A stretch of 64,000 bases of DNA, taken from NCBI RefSeq assembly GCF_035917335.1, contig NZ_CP109067.1, forward strand, positions 6,943,001 to 7,007,000, read 5' to 3'. This stretch comes from Micromonospora sp. NBC_01813 (GTDB lineage: Bacteria > Actinomycetota > Actinomycetes > Mycobacteriales > Micromonosporaceae). The position numbers and the translations under genes were made by a program. Below the pieces are notes generated by a model. That model had not been told where the DNA came from and ran no database searches. It worked only from the letters and a program-made list of their open reading frames with translations. Below, piece by piece: positions 58,669-64,000 of this stretch; the first letter of the stretch is position 1, and every line of letters begins with the position of its first letter.

Positions 58669-59766
58669 ATGCGTACGCCAACCGCACTGCTCGCCGGACT
58701 CCTGCTCGCCGGCATCGCGCTGACTGCGCCGGCCCCGGCGACCACCCCGGCCGCCGCACAGTCGCTCACCTGGGGCGTGGCCCCGTCCAGCCCGGACGGC
58801 CCGAACGGACGCCCGGCGTTCGAGTACAAGCTCGACCCCGGAGCCACGCTCACCGACTACGTGGCAATCACCAACCACTCCGACCGACCGATCACCCTCG
58901 ACGTGTACGCCAGCGACGCATTCACCACCGAACAGGGTGGCTTCGACCTGCTCGCCGCGACCGAGGAACCGGTCGACGTGGGCTCCTGGATCACCTTCGA
59001 GACCCGTACGCTCACCGTGCCGTCGACGTCGCGGCTGGATGTGCCGTTCAGCATCGCCATCCCCGACAACGCGACACCCGGTGACCACCCGGGCGGGATC
59101 GTCGCCTCCCTCGCCGCCACCGGCACCGACGACGAGGGCAACCAGGTGTCGGTCGACCACCGGGTCGGCTCCCGGATCTATCTGCGGGTCACCGGCGAAC
59201 TGCAACCGGTCCTCGACATCGTGGACCTGTCAGTGACCCACGATGGCAGCTGGCATCCGCTGCGCGGGGGTGCCGTCACCGCCAACTTCACCGTCCGCAA
59301 CACCGGCAACGTCCGACTGACCGGGCAACCGCAGCTTGCCGTCGACGGGCCGCTCGGGCTGGCCCGGCGCAGCGCCGTCGGTGACCAGCTGCCGGAAATC
59401 CTGCCCGGTGACAGCTACCGGACCAGTGTGCGCGTCGACGGCGTACCGCCACTGGTGCGGCTCGGGGTCGGCCTGAGCGTCGAGCCGGCCGCCGTCACCG
59501 ACGAGGTGCTCGACCCGGCACCGGCCGCCGTCACCCGCGAGGTCGACCTGTGGGCCGCGCCGTGGCCGCAACTCGTGATCCTGCTGCTGATCGGCGCGGG
59601 CACCTGGCTGGTCATCGCTGGCCGCCGGCGGCGCCGCCGGCGGCAGGCAGCGCAGCTCGAACATGCCGTGGCCGCCGCCCGCGAAGCGGGCCGGGCAGAA
59701 GGCGCCGCGCGTGCAGAAGACGGCACAGCGGTTGCCGCCCGTGAGCCCGCCCGCACCACCGACTGA
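58669..59766 (+). CDS. DUF916 (WxL-interacting-protein-like) membrane-anchored protein
   Basis: 365 residues. Signal peptide to PAAAQ (about 31). A DUF916-like domain opens SLTWGVAPSSPDGPNGRPAF and contains LTDYVAITNHSDRPITLDVY, DNATPGDHPGGIVASLAATG and VGSRIYLRVTGELQPVLDIV; a second beta domain follows. The C-terminus has a helix (LVILLLIGAGTWLVIAG) and a run of seven Arg residues, fixing it in the membrane. In Firmicutes DUF916 proteins bind WxL proteins and peptidoglycan. ATG 58669 is chosen for the signal peptide; GTG 58615 lies in the hairpin loop. Confidence 0.87.
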   Translation: MRTPTALLAGLLLAGIALTAPAPATTPAAAQSLTWGVAPSSPDGPNGRPAFEYKLDPGATLTDYVAITNHSDRPITLDVYASDAFTTEQGGFDLLAATEEPVDVGSWITFETRTLTVPSTSRLDVPFSIAIPDNATPGDHPGGIVASLAATGTDDEGNQVSVDHRVGSRIYLRVTGELQPVLDIVDLSVTHDGSWHPLRGGAVTANFTVRNTGNVRLTGQPQLAVDGPLGLARRSAVGDQLPEILPGDSYRTSVRVDGVPPLVRLGVGLSVEPAAVTDEVLDPAPAAVTREVDLWAAPWPQLVILLLIGAGTWLVIAGRRRRRRRQAAQLEHAVAAAREAGRAEGAARAEDGTAVAAREPARTTD

Positions 59767-59791
59767 GCATCAAGCCAAGGGGACAGCTCTC

Positions 59792-61360
59792 ATGATCGTC
59801 ATCAGTTCCGTACTGGCGAGACCACGACTTGCGGCAGCCGTCGCGGTGGGTGCGCTGGTCGCCGCCGCGACCGTGCCGGCGCCGGTGTCCGCGGCCCCAC
59901 CCTCGGCGGACACCGCCGCGACTGTGGCCGCGGCCGGTGCCGACCTGCTGGCCGTCGAGCTGGCCGACGGGAAGCTGTCGCTGATCGCCCGCAAGGCGTC
60001 CGTCGACCGCGACGCAGCGCCGGGCCGCAGCCTGGATCCCGCGACGGTGGTCTTCGGGCCGCAGGGCGGCGCGACGGTACGGACACCGGACCATCCGGCG
60101 TTCCAGTTCCTCGGTGGCGGCGGCCGACCGATGTGGGCGGTGACCGGCGGGGACACCGACTTCCCGTACCTGGACACCCGGGCGGTGCCCCGAGGGGCGG
60201 TGCGCGACGACACGATCGAGTTGTCGCTGGGATCGGTCGACGGGCCGGGCGGGTTCGCCGCGTACACCCTCAGTGGGCTCGGCCAGGCCGCTCCGCTGTT
60301 CGGCACGTTCGACGGGATGCCGCGCGCGGCCCGGTTGCCGGCCGCCACCCGGACCGGCGGGCTGGTCTGGCTCTTCGACGCCGCCGGCGAGTACCGGCTG
60401 ACCGTCACCGCGGCGGCGACGCTCGCCAACGGCGACGAGGCGAGAGCGCAAGCCGTCTACCAGGTACGGGTCCCGCAGCTGGGCGCAGTCGCCAGGGCAC
60501 TGCCGGATCCGGATCCGGCACCCGCGCCAGCGATCGACGTCGCGCAGCAGCAGAGCACCCTGGCCGCCGCACCTTTGACGAGCGCATCGCGGGTGGTGAT
60601 CGACGACGGCCACGTCGACATGGGTCCGCAGCTCGACGGGTCCGACCTGACGATCCTGCTCAAGGACGACACGGTCTCGCCGGCGGTGTGGCGCAACCTC
60701 TCCGATGTGGTGTTGCAGGTCAAGGACAACGCGAAGATCACCGTGCCGGACGGTGCCGAGTTCCTCGGATCCAGCGGTGACGAGGTGTGGCTGCTGCCGC
60801 AGGGTCAGCAGTCCGGGATCGTCTGGCCCGGGTGGAACACCCAGCATCCGTCCGTCGTCGCCGGCATCAGTGGGCCGGTGACCTGGACCTTCAAGGGGGT
60901 AACCGGCCCGGGGCGGTTCACGCTGTTCCTCACCGGATCGTTCGGCGAGGCCGAGGTGTTGTTCGACTCCGCCGCCGGCCTGCCGCAGCGCCTGGAGATC
61001 CCGTCGAACACGCACGCCCACGGCAACTGGGCGTTCAGCGAGCCAGGTGTCTACCGGCTGGCTTTCGAGATGTCCGGCACCACGACGACGGGTGCGACGG
61101 TGACGGACACCCGGACCCTCAACCTGGCCGTCGGTGACGGGACCGACCCGGACACCGGGTTCGGCCCAGGCTCCGCTGACGGCGCTGACGGCGCTGACGG
61201 CGCTGACGGCGGTGACGGCTCCGGCGGCGACGGCTCTGGGAGGCTGCCGCTCACCGGATCCTCGTGGCAAGTGCCGGCCACTGGAGCCGTGCTGCTGATC
61301 ACCGGCGCGTTGGTCCTGTTCGCGCTGCGGACCCGACGTTTCGATCAGTGCTCGTCGTAG
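59792..61360 (+). CDS. LPLTG-anchored protein with two anchor-M repeats
   Basis: 522 residues. Signal peptide about 1-34. Repeat 1 (about 40-230) is degenerate: AAGADLLAVELADGKLSLIA replaces GHVD and TRTGGLVWLFDAAGEYRLTV replaces HxHxNW. Repeat 2 (about 265-455) is canonical: DDGHVDMGPQLDGSDLTILL and THAHGNWAFSEPGVYRLAFE. A spacer of DGA units is followed by the sortase signal LPLTG, a helix and an Arg-rich tail, so the protein is linked to the cell wall. AGGGGA precedes ATG 59792. Its last 16 bases overlap the His-rich gene on the other strand. Confidence 0.9.
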   Translation: MIVISSVLARPRLAAAVAVGALVAAATVPAPVSAAPPSADTAATVAAAGADLLAVELADGKLSLIARKASVDRDAAPGRSLDPATVVFGPQGGATVRTPDHPAFQFLGGGGRPMWAVTGGDTDFPYLDTRAVPRGAVRDDTIELSLGSVDGPGGFAAYTLSGLGQAAPLFGTFDGMPRAARLPAATRTGGLVWLFDAAGEYRLTVTAAATLANGDEARAQAVYQVRVPQLGAVARALPDPDPAPAPAIDVAQQQSTLAAAPLTSASRVVIDDGHVDMGPQLDGSDLTILLKDDTVSPAVWRNLSDVVLQVKDNAKITVPDGAEFLGSSGDEVWLLPQGQQSGIVWPGWNTQHPSVVAGISGPVTWTFKGVTGPGRFTLFLTGSFGEAEVLFDSAAGLPQRLEIPSNTHAHGNWAFSEPGVYRLAFEMSGTTTTGATVTDTRTLNLAVGDGTDPDTGFGPGSADGADGADGADGGDGSGGDGSGRLPLTGSSWQVPATGAVLLITGALVLFALRTRRFDQCSS

Positions 61361-61638
61361 TGGTCGCCGTGGGGGGCGTGCCGGTGGCCGGCGTGCACGA
61401 AGTCCTCGTGGTCGCCGTGGGTGACGGCGTCGTGTCCGCAGTTCGGCCCGTGGGTGTGGTCGGTATGTGACTCGGTGGGGACGTGCTGGTTGACCTGGCA
61501 CTCGTCCCAGTGTCCGGAGTGCTCGTGGTGGACGTGCCCGTCGTGCAGGTAGTCGGTGTGCCCGTCGTGGGTGACCGCGGCGTGGCCGCAGGACGAGTCG
61601 TGGGTGTGCACGTGCTCGGTGTGTACGGCGTGGCTCAT
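61345..61638 (-). CDS. Very histidine-rich small protein, probable zinc buffer
   Basis: 97 residues, close to one third His, without signal peptide. Two tandem units of about 40 residues share CGHxAVTHxxHxDxxHxGHxH: SSCGHAAVTHDGHTDYLHDG and PNCGHDAVTHGDHEDFVHAG, each ending near GHWDE or GDHYDE. The composition implies binding of several zinc (or nickel, copper) ions. AGGAGA precedes ATG 61638. The promoter side has the partial palindrome ATGCT..AGCAT (61656-61679), which is not the 51347-type operator. It is convergent with the LPLTG gene. Cytoplasmic storage or chaperone function is inferred. Confidence 0.85.
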   Translation of the reverse strand: MSHAVHTEHVHTHDSSCGHAAVTHDGHTDYLHDGHVHHEHSGHWDECQVNQHVPTESHTDHTHGPNCGHDAVTHGDHEDFVHAGHRHAPHGDHYDEH

Positions 61639-61811
61639 CGAACTCTCCTAATCTCATGCTGATATTGCGATTTGAGCATAACTCATGGGTTGGTCCTGCC
61701 GGTGATCGACGTGGAGATCTCCTCGGCCAGCCACCCGCTCTGGACCGGCCGCCAGCGTTTGCTCTGGTCGGGGCGGGGTAGGACGGAATCGGTGGTCCGG
61801 AGGAGGGGGCG

Positions 61812-62189
61812 ATGGCGGCGATCGGTGCCCGAACCTGGGTGGTTTCTGGCGGGCGGATACCGGCCGACAGCAACGGCGAGGAGCCGGAGTTCACCGGGTT
61901 CGACCAGCTGTGTCTGCTCAACGCCGGCGACTCGGACGCCGAGGCGGAGCTGGTCGTCCACTACGAGGATCAGGAGCCGGTGGGGCCGTACCCGGTGCGG
62001 GTGTGGGCACGGCGAATCCGGCATGTGCGGCTCAACGACCTGGTCGACCCGGAGCCGATCCGGCTTGGTCGACCGTTCGGATGCGTCCTGACCTCATCGG
62101 TGCCGCTGGTGGTCCAGTTCCAGCGCCAGGACACCCGGCTGCCGGGCGTCGTCGCGTTGACCGACGTCGTCGCGTACGCGACGGGGTGA
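61812..62189 (+). CDS. Sensory-rhodopsin-transducer-like (ASRT/DUF1362) protein
   Basis: A 125-residue soluble beta-sandwich protein. The family pattern is clear: TWVVSGGRIPADSNGEEPEF, then TGFDQLCLLNAGDSDAEAEL, VHYEDQEPVGPYPVRVWARR, IRHVRLNDLVDPEPI and VPLVVQFQRQDTRLPG. The Anabaena member pairs with a rhodopsin and can bind DNA and sugar-like ligands; many bacteria have it without any rhodopsin, as in this window. ATG 61812 is preceded by GGAGGAGGG. The stop codon lies inside a strong terminator stem. Confidence 0.87.
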   Translation: MAAIGARTWVVSGGRIPADSNGEEPEFTGFDQLCLLNAGDSDAEAELVVHYEDQEPVGPYPVRVWARRIRHVRLNDLVDPEPIRLGRPFGCVLTSSVPLVVQFQRQDTRLPGVVALTDVVAYATG

Positions 62190-62218
62190 GGTGCGACCGG
62201 CCGCACCTCACCCCGTCG
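62179..62218. terminator. 17-bp bidirectional terminator hairpin
   Basis: CGACGGGGTGAGGTGCG (62179-62195) and CGCACCTCACCCCGTCG (62202-62218) form a perfect stem with a 6-base loop between convergent genes. It includes the last codons and stop of the ASRT-like gene. Confidence 0.92.
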
Positions 62219-62231
62219 GGTGACCCGTCGA

Positions 62232-63782
<1,551 letters not shown>

Positions 63783-63792
<10 letters not shown>

Positions 63793-64000
63793 CGAACCGC
63801 CTGGTACGCCCACAGCGCCCCGACGAGCAGCGCCACCAACCAGGTCACCACCAGCCAGGAACGCCGCGACAACCGGGTGAACAGGACGACGAGCCCGGCG
63901 GCGTAGAGCCCGGCGACGACCACCGTACCGGTGATGGCCACCGGCGTACGGGCGGCCGAGGCGCAGCCCGGCGGAGCCGGCAGGATCGCGGGACAGACGC
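63783..64000 (-). CDS. C-terminal part of a membrane protein, cut by window edge
   Basis: The minus strand is open from the edge to TGA at 63783-63785, giving 71 residues with two helices (TGTVVVAGLYAAGLVVLFTR and SWLVVTWLVALLVGALWAYQ). The first part, CPAILPAPPGCASAA, looks like an extracytoplasmic loop. The family is not recognised. Its end overlaps the TetR gene end by ten bases on the opposite strand. Confidence 0.6.

Noticed and set aside
61170-61230. Tandem 9-base GCTGACGGC-type repeat as a possible CRISPR or minisatellite
   Set aside because: It lies in frame in the wall-protein gene and encodes the DGA spacer before LPLTG; such spacers are normal in sortase substrates.
61639-61680. 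A third Zur-type operator before the His-rich gene
   Set aside because: Only the weak pair ATGCT..AGCAT is present; the AACGATTATCGTT core is missing.

Overview
This is a high-GC actinomycete chromosome segment. It most resembles the Micromonosporaceae (inference from gene content): many short genes overlap at ATGA/GTGA junctions, GTG starts are common, secreted enzymes carry CBM2 modules on Pro/Thr linkers, a furA-katG pair is present, and there are several loci pairing an XRE/DUF5753 regulator with a DUF397 protein. No rRNA, tRNA, CRISPR array or intact mobile element was seen.

Layout. 0-1 kb: end of an unknown gene and an HTH/PIN toxin-antitoxin pair. 1-6 kb: coupled small genes, an XRE-DUF5753/DUF397 pair, a GlxA-type regulator divergent from a small monooxygenase, a GDSL-CBM2 secreted hydrolase whose start is preceded by a 40-bp palindrome, and a DinB-like protein. 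6-8 kb: secreted subtilase. 8-18.4 kb: a hemicellulose uptake locus (CE7 esterase, LacI regulator, two sugar ABC permeases, solute-binding lipoprotein, GH39, DUF624, GH42). 18.5-24.6 kb: secreted beta-propeller protein, Tat-exported bicovalent flavoprotein, katG and furA. 24.8-27.1 kb: one polypeptide that joins a GH10 xylanase, a PETase/cutinase-like esterase and a CBM2. 27.6-29.8 kb: small genes and folD behind a ZTP riboswitch. 30-32.8 kb: a DUF4041/GIY-YIG (SNIPE-like) protein with a DUF4236 membrane protein. 32.8-38 kb: an ADP-ribosylglycohydrolase/nucleotidyltransferase pair followed by a zone of decay: frameshifted ATPase, GNAT and VOC remnants, long perfect hairpins, a broken DUF397, and a tnpB remnant lying between an XRE stub and its DUF397 gene. 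38-48.5 kb: MOSC and SnoaL-like genes, then oxidative tailoring genes (SDR, epoxide hydrolase, two acyl-CoA-dehydrogenase-fold monooxygenases, MFS exporter, P450, MonCI-like flavoprotein) with no polyketide synthase in view. 48.6-51.3 kb: GH67 alpha-glucuronidase and a DUF456 protein. 51.3-61.6 kb: a metal-uptake and cell-surface island. 61.8-64 kb: an orphan rhodopsin-transducer-like gene, an alpha/beta hydrolase divergent from its TetR regulator across two matching operators, and a membrane protein cut by the window edge.

The most coherent unusual system is the surface island. Two identical 13-bp Fur/Zur-type palindromes (51347-51359, 52854-52866) precede two exported 'choice-of-anchor M' proteins and a cluster of substrate-binding lipoprotein, TM-anchored repeat protein, ATPase and permease. 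These are followed by a repeat protein with a WxL-like end, a DUF916 (WxL-interacting) protein, and an LPLTG-anchored repeat protein. A 97-residue, very histidine-rich small protein overlaps the end of the island on the other strand. The repeats share GHxD and HxHxNW motifs, and one degenerate repeat has lost both together, which suggests that they form one metal site. The substrate-binding protein appears to carry a circularly permuted copy of the repeat inserted between its metal-ligand segments. I infer a surface relay that captures zinc (or manganese) and passes it to the importer.

A second theme is plant-polymer breakdown: GH10-esterase-CBM2, CE7, GH39, GH42, GH67 and GDSL-CBM2 together could deacetylate, debranch, hydrolyse and import xylan fragments.
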